Of a DNA stretch of 60,584 nucleotides, positions 7,903 to 15,195 are shown in pieces. Source of the stretch: Nitrospira sp. SG-bin1 (lineage in GTDB: Bacteria > Nitrospirota > Nitrospiria > Nitrospirales > Nitrospiraceae); assembly GCA_002083365.1 (NCBI GenBank), contig LVWS01000006.1, positions 1-60,584 on the forward strand, written 5' to 3'. The position numbers and the translations under genes were made by a program. Under the pieces are notes generated by a model. It was not told where the DNA came from, did no database searches, and was given only the letters and a program-made list of their open reading frames with translations. Within the stretch, counting starts at the first letter, position 1. Each line of letters begins with the position of its first letter.

Positions 7903-8828
7903 GCACAATGCCGCACAAAGATATCACCGAACTGATCGGCAAGACCCCGCTTGTCCGCTTGAACCGTCTGTCGAAACCTGGTTCGGCGACGATTTACGGA
8001 AAAGTCGAGTTTTTCAACCCCGGCGGCAGCGTCAAGGATCGAATCTGCCTCAACATGATCAACGAGGCGGAACGCCAAGGCAAGCTCAAGCCGGGCGGGA
8101 CCATCGTTGAGCCGACCAGCGGAAACACAGGTATCGGGCTGGCGTTGGTCGCGGCAGTGCGCGGATACAAACTGATCCTCGTGATGCCGGAAAGCATGAG
8201 CATGGAACGGGCGAGCTTGCTGTCGTCGTATGGAGCGCAGCTGGTGCTGACACCAGCCTGGGAGGGCATGAAAGGATCCATTAAGGAAGCGGAAAGTATC
8301 CTGGCCCAGAACCCGTCGTACTTTATGCCCGATCAATTCTCGAACCCGGCCAACCCTGCGATGCATAAGATGACGACGGCATTGGAAATTTGGGACGCGC
8401 TCGAAGGAAAAATCGATGCCTTTGTGGCCGCCGTCGGAACCGGCGGGACCATCACGGGATGCGGTGAAGTCTTCAAGGAACGGAATCCCCAGGTCAACGT
8501 GATCGCGGTCGAGCCGGCGACCTCCCCGGTCTTGTCCGGCGGCGATCCGGGCCCGCATAAGATTCAGGGAATCGGCGCGGGTTTCATTCCCAAGGTTCTC
8601 AATCGTAAGATTCTCGACCGCGTCATCACCGTAACGGATGACGAGGCCTATCAGACCGCGAAACAGCTTTCGAAAAAAGAAGGCCTGCTGGTGGGCATTT
8701 CCGCCGGCGCCAATGTATTCGCCGCCCAAAAGATCGCCGACGAGTTGGGACCCGGCAAGAACGTCGTCACGATCCTGTGCGACACGGGCGAGCGCTACAT
8801 CAGTATCGAGAAATATTTCAATATCTGA
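7899..8828 (+). CDS. cysM: PLP-dependent cysteine synthase (CysK/CysM family)
   Basis: A 309-residue fold-type II PLP enzyme. Lys46 in P-G-G-S-V-K-D-R binds PLP, S-G-N-T-G (74-78) binds the substrate carboxylate, and G-T-G-G-T (about 186) holds the phosphate. It makes cysteine from O-acetylserine or O-phosphoserine. Overlap with a sulfur-carrier gene and the E1-like genes downstream suggest that sulfur comes from a protein thiocarboxylate, as for actinobacterial CysM/CysO, rather than free sulfide. The start is the GTG overlapping the upstream stop; an ATG three codons later is possible. The CysK/CysM distinction rests on context. Confidence 0.9.
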   Translation: MSTMPHKDITELIGKTPLVRLNRLSKPGSATIYGKVEFFNPGGSVKDRICLNMINEAERQGKLKPGGTIVEPTSGNTGIGLALVAAVRGYKLILVMPESMSMERASLLSSYGAQLVLTPAWEGMKGSIKEAESILAQNPSYFMPDQFSNPANPAMHKMTTALEIWDALEGKIDAFVAAVGTGGTITGCGEVFKERNPQVNVIAVEPATSPVLSGGDPGPHKIQGIGAGFIPKVLNRKILDRVITVTDDEAYQTAKQLSKKEGLLVGISAGANVFAAQKIADELGPGKNVVTILCDTGERYISIEKYFNI

Positions 8829-8846
8829 TCGTCAGCCAACTTAGGA

Positions 8847-8980
8847 GGGATGCTCAAAACGGCATGGTCGCCAGCGAGGCCGCAGGCAAGGCGCACGGCG
8901 CGATAAAGAAAGAGCGCCAAGTCTGTGCGCGCCGGCGAGACGGTAAGCCGGCAGTGTCTTTGTTCATTTTCAGCATTCCC
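8847..8980. repeat. 134-bp palindrome-ended intergenic repeat inside the operon
   Basis: The gap between the cysteine synthase and E1-like genes begins with GGGATGCTCAAAA and ends with TTTTCAGCATTCCC, near-perfect inverted termini, with a GC-rich, partly self-complementary interior. From memory it resembles an abundant Nitrospira intergenic repeat with ATGCTCAAAA and TTTTCAGCAT ends. It leaves the operon without an obvious ribosome-binding site for the next gene and could act as an RNA stem or a processing site. Copy number must be checked in the genome. Confidence 0.55.
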
Positions 8981-8987
8981 GATTGAC

Positions 8988-9806
8988 ATGGACTTCACCG
9001 AAGAACAGATCAACCGCTACAGCCGACATATCCTGTTGCCTGAGGTCGGCGGCAAGGGACAGAAGAAGATCGCCAAGTCCCGGATTCTTCTCGTCGGTGC
9101 CGGAGGTCTCGGCTCGCCGGCCGCGCTGTATCTGGCGGCAGCAGGTGTCGGCACGATTGGGTTGATCGACAGCGATGTCGTGGACCTGACCAATCTCCAA
9201 CGCCAAGTGCTCCATCATACCCCTGACGTGGGACGCCCCAAGGTGCTGTCAGGGAAGGAAAAGATCCAGGCTTTGAACCCTGATGTCTCGGTATCGATGT
9301 ATGAAGAGCGGCTCACGGCGGGCAATGCGCTCAAGATCTTCGGCGACTACGATGTGGTGATCGACGGGGTCGATAATTTCCCGGCGAAGTTCTTGATCAA
9401 CGACGCCTGTTTCTTCGCCGGCAAGCCGCTGGTCCATGGCGGCATTCTGCGATTCGACGGCCGTGTCACGACCATCATTCCGAAGAAATCGGCTTGCTAT
9501 CGTTGCGTGTTCAAAGCCCCTCCGCCGCCCGGTTTGGTGGCATCCTGCCAGGAGGCCGGCGTGATCGGGGTCTTGGCCGGCATTATCGGGACGATTCAGG
9601 CGACGGAAGCCTTGAAGCTGGTCCTCGGAATCGGACGGCCGCTGACGGACCGGCTGCTCGATTTCGATGCACGCAAAACCCAATTTCGAGAAATCAAAGT
9701 CCGCCGTAATCCGAAGTGTGCGCTCTGCGGCGAACATCCCACGATTACCGAACTGTTCGACGATGGGGACCCCTATGCCGGATGTTCCGTGCGTCCATCC
9801 GCATAG
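8988..9806 (+). CDS. moeB: ThiF/MoeB-like E1 activating enzyme (copy 1)
   Basis: A 272-residue E1-like adenylyltransferase. G-A-G-G-L-G-S-P near residue 38 binds ATP; N-L-Q-R-Q, two CxxC zinc pairs (C-Y-R-C and C-A-L-C) and a catalytic-type cysteine after P-P-P-P-G-L follow. It lacks the C-terminal rhodanese domain found in some MoeB homologues, so sulfur must be delivered by another protein. It should adenylate one of the two carriers in the operon. ATG 8988 is chosen because conserved M-D-F-T-E-E-Q-I-N-R-Y-S-R-H starts there; upstream codons are repeat sequence. About 60 percent similar to copy 2 at 11593-12396. Confidence 0.88.
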   Translation: MDFTEEQINRYSRHILLPEVGGKGQKKIAKSRILLVGAGGLGSPAALYLAAAGVGTIGLIDSDVVDLTNLQRQVLHHTPDVGRPKVLSGKEKIQALNPDVSVSMYEERLTAGNALKIFGDYDVVIDGVDNFPAKFLINDACFFAGKPLVHGGILRFDGRVTTIIPKKSACYRCVFKAPPPPGLVASCQEAGVIGVLAGIIGTIQATEALKLVLGIGRPLTDRLLDFDARKTQFREIKVRRNPKCALCGEHPTITELFDDGDPYAGCSVRPSA

Positions 9807-9828
9807 GATTTGAGAAGGTGGTGCGACG

Positions 9829-11079
9829 ATGAGCAAAATGAAAGCGCTGGTGTGCCGGGAGTGCGGCAAGGAATACGCCACGAAGGCGATCCACGTCTGC
9901 GAAATGTGCTTCGGTCCACTCGAAGTGAAGTACAACTACGACGAGATCAAACAGACAATTTCGCGGAAGAAGATCGCGGATGGGCCACACAGCATGTGGC
10001 GGTACCTCGACCTGCTGCCGGTCGAAGGCACGAACTTCGTGGGACCGCATGCCGGATTCACCCCGCTCGTCAGGGCGAAAAACCTGGGTGCGTATCTTGG
10101 GCTCGACGAGCTCTACATTAAAAACGACACGGTCAACCATCCGACCCTGTCGTTCAAAGATCGCGTCGTCGCCGTGGCCCTCACGCGCGCACGAGAGCTC
10201 GGCTTCGAAACGGTCGCTTGTGCGTCCACCGGCAACTTGGCAAATTCCGTGTCGGCTCACGCCGCCTCCGCCAATCTGCATTGCTACGTCTTCATCCCTG
10301 GAGACCTGGAAGCCGCAAAAGTGCTCGGTAATCTGATCTACAAACCGCACGTCGTCGAGGTGGAAGGCAACTATGACGATGTCAATCGGCTCTGCAGCGA
10401 GATTGCCGGGGAACATGGCTGGGCGTTCGTGAATATCAACATCCGTCCCTACTATGCGGAAGGCTCCAAGACCCTTGCCTTTGAGACCGTGGAACAACTG
10501 GGGTGGAAAACACCCGATCAAGTCGTCATCCCGATGGCGTCAGGCTCCCTTTTGACCAAGATTTGGAAGGGCCTGCACGAGATGAAGTATGTGGGATTGA
10601 TCGACGAAGTCCGCACGAAGATCAATGGCGCCCAGGCGGAAGGCTGCTCGCCGATCTCCACCGCATTCAAGGCGGGGCGCGACTTCTTCAAGCCCGTCAA
10701 GCCGAAGACGATCGCCAAATCGCTCGCCATCGGCAACCCGGCCGATGGGTACTACGCGCTCAAGGCGACCGGCGAGAGCCATGGTTCCATGGACATGGTG
10801 ACGGACGAAGAAGTGGTGGAAGGCATCCAGCTGCTGGCCCAAACCGAAGGCATCTTCGCGGAAACAGCCGGAGGTGTCACGATCGGCGTGCTCAAAAAGC
10901 TTGTCAAACAAGGGGTCATCAAGAAAAACGAGGTGACGGTCGCCTATATCACGGGCAACGGATTGAAAACGCAGGAAGCGGTCATCGATGCCGTCGGACG
11001 GCCGACCCGTATTCAACCCAGCCTCGTCGCGTTTGAAAAAACGTTTAAAATGGGAAAGAACGGTGGTGGTGACGCATGA
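9829..11079 (+). CDS. thrC: threonine synthase-like PLP enzyme
   Basis: A 416-residue fold-type II PLP enzyme with an N-terminal zinc ribbon (Cys9, Cys12, Cys24, Cys27), PLP lysine Lys110 in T-L-S-F-K-D-R and A-S-T-G-N-L-A-N-S as the substrate loop. Threonine synthase converts O-phosphohomoserine to threonine. Its position inside a sulfur-carrier operon, overlapping a MoaD-like gene by four bases, raises the possibility that it performs sulfur addition to an activated homoserine instead. That is inference; homology alone says threonine synthase. A ribosome site (GAAGGTGG) precedes the ATG. Confidence 0.85.
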   Translation: MSKMKALVCRECGKEYATKAIHVCEMCFGPLEVKYNYDEIKQTISRKKIADGPHSMWRYLDLLPVEGTNFVGPHAGFTPLVRAKNLGAYLGLDELYIKNDTVNHPTLSFKDRVVAVALTRARELGFETVACASTGNLANSVSAHAASANLHCYVFIPGDLEAAKVLGNLIYKPHVVEVEGNYDDVNRLCSEIAGEHGWAFVNINIRPYYAEGSKTLAFETVEQLGWKTPDQVVIPMASGSLLTKIWKGLHEMKYVGLIDEVRTKINGAQAEGCSPISTAFKAGRDFFKPVKPKTIAKSLAIGNPADGYYALKATGESHGSMDMVTDEEVVEGIQLLAQTEGIFAETAGGVTIGVLKKLVKQGVIKKNEVTVAYITGNGLKTQEAVIDAVGRPTRIQPSLVAFEKTFKMGKNGGGDA

Positions 11080-11348
11080 TTAAAGTTCGCATTCCGACTC
11101 CGCTTCGTCCCTTGACCAAAGGCCTGGGCGAGGTCGAGACCAAAGCCGGCAGCGTCGTGGAGATGATCGAAGCGTTGAACAGCGCTCATCCCGGCATGAA
11201 GGATCGTCTCTGCGATGAAAGCGGAGAGCTCCGTCGCTTCGTGAACATATACGTCAACGAAGAAGACATCCGTTTTCTCAAGGGGAAAGACACGTCTCTC
11301 AAGGACGGCGATGAGGTTTCCATCGTCCCGGCGATCGCGGGAGGGTAA
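11076..11348 (+). CDS. MoaD/CysO-like sulfur carrier protein
   Basis: A 90-residue ubiquitin-fold protein of the size of CysO/MoaD, ending with an exposed I-A-G-G, ready for adenylation and thiocarboxylation without trimming. The conserved D-G-D-E-V-S-I-V-P-A-I-A-G-G end is typical. It overlaps the threonine synthase-like gene (ATGA) and is followed two bases later by the NIL gene. No moaA, moaC or moaE is nearby, so a role in molybdopterin synthesis is less likely than amino-acid sulfuration. Confidence 0.85.
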   Translation: MIKVRIPTPLRPLTKGLGEVETKAGSVVEMIEALNSAHPGMKDRLCDESGELRRFVNIYVNEEDIRFLKGKDTSLKDGDEVSIVPAIAGG

Positions 11349-11350
11349 CC

Positions 11351-11590
11351 ATGGCACACTTACGGTTCCATATTCGATTTCCCGAAGACAAGATTCGTGA
11401 ACCGATTATTTATCAGATCGGGCGCGAGTATAACGTCGTGACCGATGTCAGACGAGCCGATGTCCGCGAGACGACCGGATGGGCCGACCTGGAACTCTCC
11501 GGCGATACCGCGGAAATCGAACGGGCCGTCGCGGGGCTGCGCGCCAAAGGTTGTGTTGTCGATCCGATCGAACTCAACGTGGTTGAATAA
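11351..11590 (+). CDS. stand-alone NIL-domain protein
   Basis: A 79-residue protein that is a single NIL domain (ferredoxin-like fold with the A-D-L-E-L-S-G strand), known from the C-terminus of methionine ABC transporter ATPases and from small proteins in sulfur-carrier clusters. In transporters NIL binds methionine as a regulatory ligand. Here it is packed between carrier and E1 genes with two-base gaps, so it may sense methionine, or serve as an accessory in homocysteine formation. Confidence 0.8.
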   Translation: MAHLRFHIRFPEDKIREPIIYQIGREYNVVTDVRRADVRETTGWADLELSGDTAEIERAVAGLRAKGCVVDPIELNVVE

Positions 11591-11592
11591 CG

Positions 11593-12396
11593 ATGGATTT
11601 GTCCGAATCGGAAATTCAACGTTACAGCCGCCACATCATTCTTCAGGATGTGGGCGGCAAAGGCCAACTCAAGCTCAAACGGGCCAAAGTCCTGCTCATC
11701 GGTGCGGGTGGGTTGGGCTCTCCAGCCGGTCTGTATCTCGCCGCCGCCGGCATCGGGACGATCGGCTTGGTCGACGGGGATGTCGTGGATCTCTCGAACC
11801 TCCAACGACAGATCATGCACTCGACTGCGACGCTCGGCCAGCCAAAGGTTGAATCCGGCCAAAAAACACTGTCGGCGATCAATCCTGAAATTACGATCAA
11901 TGCCTATCATCAGTTGGTCGATGCCGAGAACATCCTCCCGCTCGTCTCACAATACGATATCGTGCTGGACGGATCGGATAACTTCACCACGCGGTTCTTG
12001 GTGAACGACGCCTGTTTCTTCGCCAAGAAAACATTGATCTCCGCCAGCATGTTCCGGTTCGAGGGGCAGTTGACGGCGATCAAGCCCCACCAAGGCTATC
12101 CCTGTTACCGATGCCTTTATCCCGAACCTCCGCCGGCCGGTCTGGTCCCGAATTGCCAGGAAGCCGGTGTGCTGGGCGTCCTTGCGGGCACGATGGGCAT
12201 TCTACAGGCATCGGAAGCGATCAAAGAGATCCTCGGCATCGGAGAAACGATCGCGGATAAACTCTTGATCTACGATGCGCTGGAGATGAAATTCCGCAAA
12301 GTCAGTCGTCCTAAAGATCCGGCCTGTCCTCTGTGCGGCCCGAATCCCAAGATTAAGGATCTCAGTCTGGACTACACCGTTACCTGCACGATCTAA
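11593..12396 (+). CDS. moeB: ThiF/MoeB-like E1 activating enzyme (copy 2)
   Basis: A 267-residue E1-like enzyme paralogous to the one at 8988-9806: G-A-G-G-L-G-S-P for ATP, N-L-Q-R-Q, C-Y-R-C and C-P-L-C zinc pairs and the cysteine in P-N-C-Q-E-A-G. No rhodanese domain. Two E1 copies and two carriers in one operon suggest dedicated pairs, this one probably serving the MoaD-like carrier encoded 245 bases upstream. The start ATG lies two bases after the NIL stop. Confidence 0.88.
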   Translation: MDLSESEIQRYSRHIILQDVGGKGQLKLKRAKVLLIGAGGLGSPAGLYLAAAGIGTIGLVDGDVVDLSNLQRQIMHSTATLGQPKVESGQKTLSAINPEITINAYHQLVDAENILPLVSQYDIVLDGSDNFTTRFLVNDACFFAKKTLISASMFRFEGQLTAIKPHQGYPCYRCLYPEPPPAGLVPNCQEAGVLGVLAGTMGILQASEAIKEILGIGETIADKLLIYDALEMKFRKVSRPKDPACPLCGPNPKIKDLSLDYTVTCTI

Positions 12397-12397
12397 C

Positions 12398-12907
12398 GTG
12401 ACCGACCTCGTCATTCCCCGACATATCCTCGACGACATCATCGCCCATGCGAAGGAGTTGACTCCATACGAATGTTGCGGGCTGCTGGCTGGAACTAATG
12501 GCGTGGTCAGCCGCCTCTATCGCATTAAGAACATTGTCGCGATGGAAGGTGCGCAAAACCTCTCGTCCTTCGATTCCGCCAAGGCCGCGCATCTCGAGCG
12601 GCTCTCGCCGGCTGAGCGCGCGGAAATCGCTTTTGTCATGGACATGCAGGACTTTTCATCCGCCAAGAAGGACATGCGCAATAACGGACTCGATCTGCAA
12701 GTCGTCTATCACTCACACCCCCACGATCCGGCCCGTCCCTCGGTGACCGATATTAAAATCGCCACCGACTACGAAGAAATTTGGCCTAAGATCAACCTGC
12801 CCCTTCCCGCGTACCTCCTGGTTTCACTCATGAGCGCGGAACCGGACGTCAAAACCTATTGGATCCAATCCGGTCGTGTTTCTCCTGCCCACGTGCTCAT
12901 CCGCTAA
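12398..12907 (+). CDS. mec: JAMM/MPN metalloprotease (M67, Mec-like)
   Basis: A 169-residue zinc peptidase with the JAMM signature: glutamate in T-P-Y-E-C-C-G near residue 24 and H-S-H-P-x5-P-S-x-x-D near residues 109-121. Family members release cysteine from CysO-Cys (Mec) or remove extra residues from a carrier tail (QbsD, HcyD types). Both tasks fit: one carrier here ends in G-G-G-R and the other in a free G-G. GTG start one base after the E1 stop; last gene of the operon. Confidence 0.87.
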   Translation: MTDLVIPRHILDDIIAHAKELTPYECCGLLAGTNGVVSRLYRIKNIVAMEGAQNLSSFDSAKAAHLERLSPAERAEIAFVMDMQDFSSAKKDMRNNGLDLQVVYHSHPHDPARPSVTDIKIATDYEEIWPKINLPLPAYLLVSLMSAEPDVKTYWIQSGRVSPAHVLIR

Positions 12908-12982
12908 GCTGAATTTTTGCGGTTCACATCGTCGCCGGAATATAATAATGTTCTCCTGTAACCTGAATCGGGAACAGTGGAC

Positions 12983-13321
12983 ATGCCTGCTCGGCGACCA
13001 CTCAGCTATGTCTTCATTTTTGCGCTGTCCGTGGCCGCTTTGCTGCCAATATCGGTCTTTGCCGAAGACCGCAGTTTTTACAGTCCGGTGATTTACATCG
13101 ATAAGGAACAGAATCAAATCCTGATCTCTACGAGTGCAAGCGTGTTCTATGTTGAAGTGCCCGATGCGGCAAAGCCGCATATCGAGAAGCTTCCGCTTTC
13201 AGGCCTCGTGGATTTTGTTGTTGAGATGCGAGGTGAGGATAAGCGACCGCTGATTAAAACCTGGAAGGTCAAATCAGGCGAATCGACCTGCATGTACTTT
13301 AATGGGAAGGAGTGTAAATAA
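12983..13321 (+). CDS. small exported protein, unknown function
   Basis: About 112 residues with an N-terminal signal peptide ending near S-V-F-A-E, then a beta-rich domain (V-I-Y-I-D-K-E-Q-N-Q) and a cysteine-containing C-terminus (C-M-Y-F-N-G-K-E-C-K). No family recognised. Probably periplasmic. The start is ATG 12983 or GTG 12977. A frameshifted copy of its last 33 or so codons recurs at 13911-14018, beyond a toxin-antitoxin pair. Confidence 0.6.
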   Translation: MPARRPLSYVFIFALSVAALLPISVFAEDRSFYSPVIYIDKEQNQILISTSASVFYVEVPDAAKPHIEKLPLSGLVDFVVEMRGEDKRPLIKTWKVKSGESTCMYFNGKECK

Positions 13322-13355
13322 GGATGGGACCATGTCTTCAGCGGCGTTTTCCCCA

Positions 13356-13613
13356 TCAGGGCTCATACACATCACTACGATGCCCGATCGTCAGCACCAG
13401 AACTATCACTTCTTTTTTTCTGATCTTGTAAAGAATACGCCAATCACCAACTCGGTAAGACCACCGGTCGCTCAGGAGCCCCGTCAGGCGTTTCCCCAAT
13501 TCAGGATACTCTGAAAGGCGGACGATCGCCCGCCCAACCCGGTCTTTGACTGCTTTATCCAGTTTGGCAAGACGGTGTGCCGCTTCCTCTGTGTAGAGGA
13601 TACGATACGTCAT
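13356..13613 (-). CDS. RelE/ParE-family toxin
   Basis: An 85-residue protein starting M-T-Y-R-I-L-Y-T-E-E-A and containing R-V-G-D-W-R-I-L-Y and a C-terminal H-R-S-D-V-Y, characteristic of RelE mRNA interferases (arginine, tyrosine and histidine positions are present). RelE toxins cleave mRNA at the ribosome. The gene overlaps the upstream antitoxin by four bases, the standard arrangement. Confidence 0.85.
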   Translation of the reverse strand: MTYRILYTEEAAHRLAKLDKAVKDRVGRAIVRLSEYPELGKRLTGLLSDRWSYRVGDWRILYKIRKKEVIVLVLTIGHRSDVYEP

Positions 13614-13858
13614 TTGAAGATGTCTTCGTGCTCGACCAATCGCTGGGCACGTTCATCCTCTTCCGCTTTCAACAGAGAAAGCATGAGCTTCTTATCTGCC
13701 AAAATCTCGAGCGTCTCGAGTTCTTCAGGAGACAAGAGAACAGCCGACGCAGCACCATTCTTGGTGATAATCACCCGTCCACGTTTTTTCTTGCGTAGGG
13801 AAGCCACCATTTCGGGCAAGTGCGCCCGCACATACGACACAGATGCGACCTTGGTCAT
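13610..13858 (-). CDS. Phd/YefM-family antitoxin
   Basis: An 82-residue protein: N-terminal S-V-S-Y-V-R-A-H-L-P-E fold, then R-V-I-I-T-K-N-G-A-A-S-A-V-L-L-S, typical of Phd/YefM DNA-binding antitoxins, and an acidic C-terminus that would wrap the toxin. ATG 13858 is preceded by a GGGGAGGGG ribosome site; upstream codons are not conserved in character. It probably represses its own promoter together with the RelE toxin. Confidence 0.85.
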   Translation of the reverse strand: MTKVASVSYVRAHLPEMVASLRKKKRGRVIITKNGAASAVLLSPEELETLEILADKKLMLSLLKAEEDERAQRLVEHEDIFK

Positions 13859-13910
13859 AGTCGTACCCCTCCCCCCCATACTGTACATGATTGCGTACAA
13901 ACTCACCAGA

Positions 13911-14018
13911 GAATTTTCGTGATGAGATGCGCAGCGAGGACGAACTTCCGTTGATCAAATCTAGAAGGTCAAATCAGGCGAGTCGACCTGCGCGTATTTC
14001 AATGGGAAGGAGTGAAAT
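13911..14018 (+). pseudogene. orphan 3' tail of the small exported protein gene
   Basis: About 108 bases match the last codons of the gene at 12983-13321 in direct orientation (shared blocks such as AAGGTCAAATCAGGCGA and AATGGGAAGGAGTG), with a one-base deletion near the lysine-tryptophan codons and an earlier stop. No upstream coding part exists. The toxin-antitoxin pair sits exactly between the intact gene and this tail. Confidence 0.8.
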
Positions 14019-14074
14019 AACTCTCACTGTAACACCTCCCTACATAAGAAGAACCAAGAAGTAAGACAACACAC

Positions 14075-14569
14075 CTATTGTCTCTCAATAAATTGAGAGA
14101 CCGCTCTGGTCTCTGGCTTATGGCCCTGGAGATTCATACTGCGCCAACGATCAAACTCTGCCAGGCGCAAATCATTGGGTTGGCGCCAATCATCACTCCG
14201 GAAATATGTCCATGTGTACTCCTCAAGAAAATTAGCATCCAGAACAGTTACGAGATCATCAAGGTAACGATTCGTTAAACCATCCTTTACCCGCACTTCA
14301 CGCCATAGATGTGCGCATCTCTTTCGAGCCTCAACTTCTTCCATAAACGTGTACTGATACGACGTTACCCCTGGATTCTGCTCAAAGAACTTTTTCTCCA
14401 TCCAATGAGCACGTGATCCAGCATAGAATAACCATGGTGCAAGTATCTCCTTGGGCGTTGAGGGATCAACTACGATCTGGAATTTCGAGTCTGAAACTGA
14501 GCCGGTATGGCTTGTACATGCTAGGAGCGATGAGAAGAGGATACCTCCTAAAAGGTACCGATAGGACAT
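14075..14569 (-). CDS. hypothetical lipoprotein
   Basis: A 164-residue protein with a lipoprotein signal (L-L-A-C, cysteine near residue 18). The mature part is charged and rich in tryptophan and arginine, with no recognised domain. It is probably anchored in the periplasm or outer membrane. It stands alone between the cassette region and the small zinc-ribbon genes. Confidence 0.6.
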   Translation of the reverse strand: MSYRYLLGGILFSSLLACTSHTGSVSDSKFQIVVDPSTPKEILAPWLFYAGSRAHWMEKKFFEQNPGVTSYQYTFMEEVEARKRCAHLWREVRVKDGLTNRYLDDLVTVLDANFLEEYTWTYFRSDDWRQPNDLRLAEFDRWRSMNLQGHKPETRAVSQFIERQ

Positions 14570-14672
14570 CGGTAATTCTCCATTGCTGTTCAGGCCCTAA
14601 ATTCCCCTTAGGATTCGCTGGCTCACAAAGAAAGCTAACGGGAATTCTGGAAAGAAGGAAAATTTAACTACG

Positions 14673-14882
14673 CTACTCCCCGCTGCCGGCCATGTCGTCG
14701 ATGAGGGGACGATTGATGTCGGTGCAGCCGATGCAGATCGTATCGAAGAGCGCTTCGAAGTCGGCGACGAAGTTTTTCTCATCCGGAAGCTTTTCACTGA
14801 CAACCTGGGCATAACAGGTTTCGCACAGCATCATCAGGCCCCGCGACACTCCGACCGTTTTTCTTCCCGCACTACCAGCCAT
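14673..14882 (-). CDS. small zinc-ribbon protein
   Basis: A 69-residue protein with two CxxC pairs (C-E-T-C and C-I-G-C) about 30 residues apart, probably coordinating one zinc. No family known to me. The start is uncertain: ATG 14882 or the internal ATG-ATG near 14834, which has a GGGGCC upstream. A second small CxxC protein is encoded five bases upstream on the same strand, so the two likely act together. Confidence 0.5.
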   Translation of the reverse strand: MAGSAGRKTVGVSRGLMMLCETCYAQVVSEKLPDEKNFVADFEALFDTICIGCTDINRPLIDDMAGSGE

Positions 14883-14887
14883 ACCGA

Positions 14888-15082
14888 TTACACCGATCCT
14901 TTTTGGAGGGCCACGAAAAAATCTTCCGCTTCAAGATCGATTCCGCACTGCTGACATTCGTACGGAACGTCCGGTTCCGGCACGTTCAACGGAGTTCGGT
15001 CGATTCGCCCACGACAGACATGGTAGAACCGCCCGCGCGCATGTTCGTCATCCATCGGATCACTTTCGTACAGCAGGACCAT
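14888..15082 (-). CDS. small zinc-ribbon-like protein
   Basis: A 64-residue acidic protein with one lone cysteine (H-V-C-R-G) and one C-Q-Q-C pair, in keeping with a weak metal-binding ribbon. No signal peptide. Adjacent to and upstream of the other small CxxC protein gene. No function can be named. Confidence 0.5.
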   Translation of the reverse strand: MVLLYESDPMDDEHARGRFYHVCRGRIDRTPLNVPEPDVPYECQQCGIDLEAEDFFVALQKGSV

Positions 15083-15195
15083 TGATCAACCGTATCCCCT
15101 TGTTCGCTCTAAGCGAGTATACCGAGCTCCGCTTCGGACCCGCAACTACCCGAGTCAAGACATGCTGAGGTTGAAAACGACTACTGTCCCGCGCA

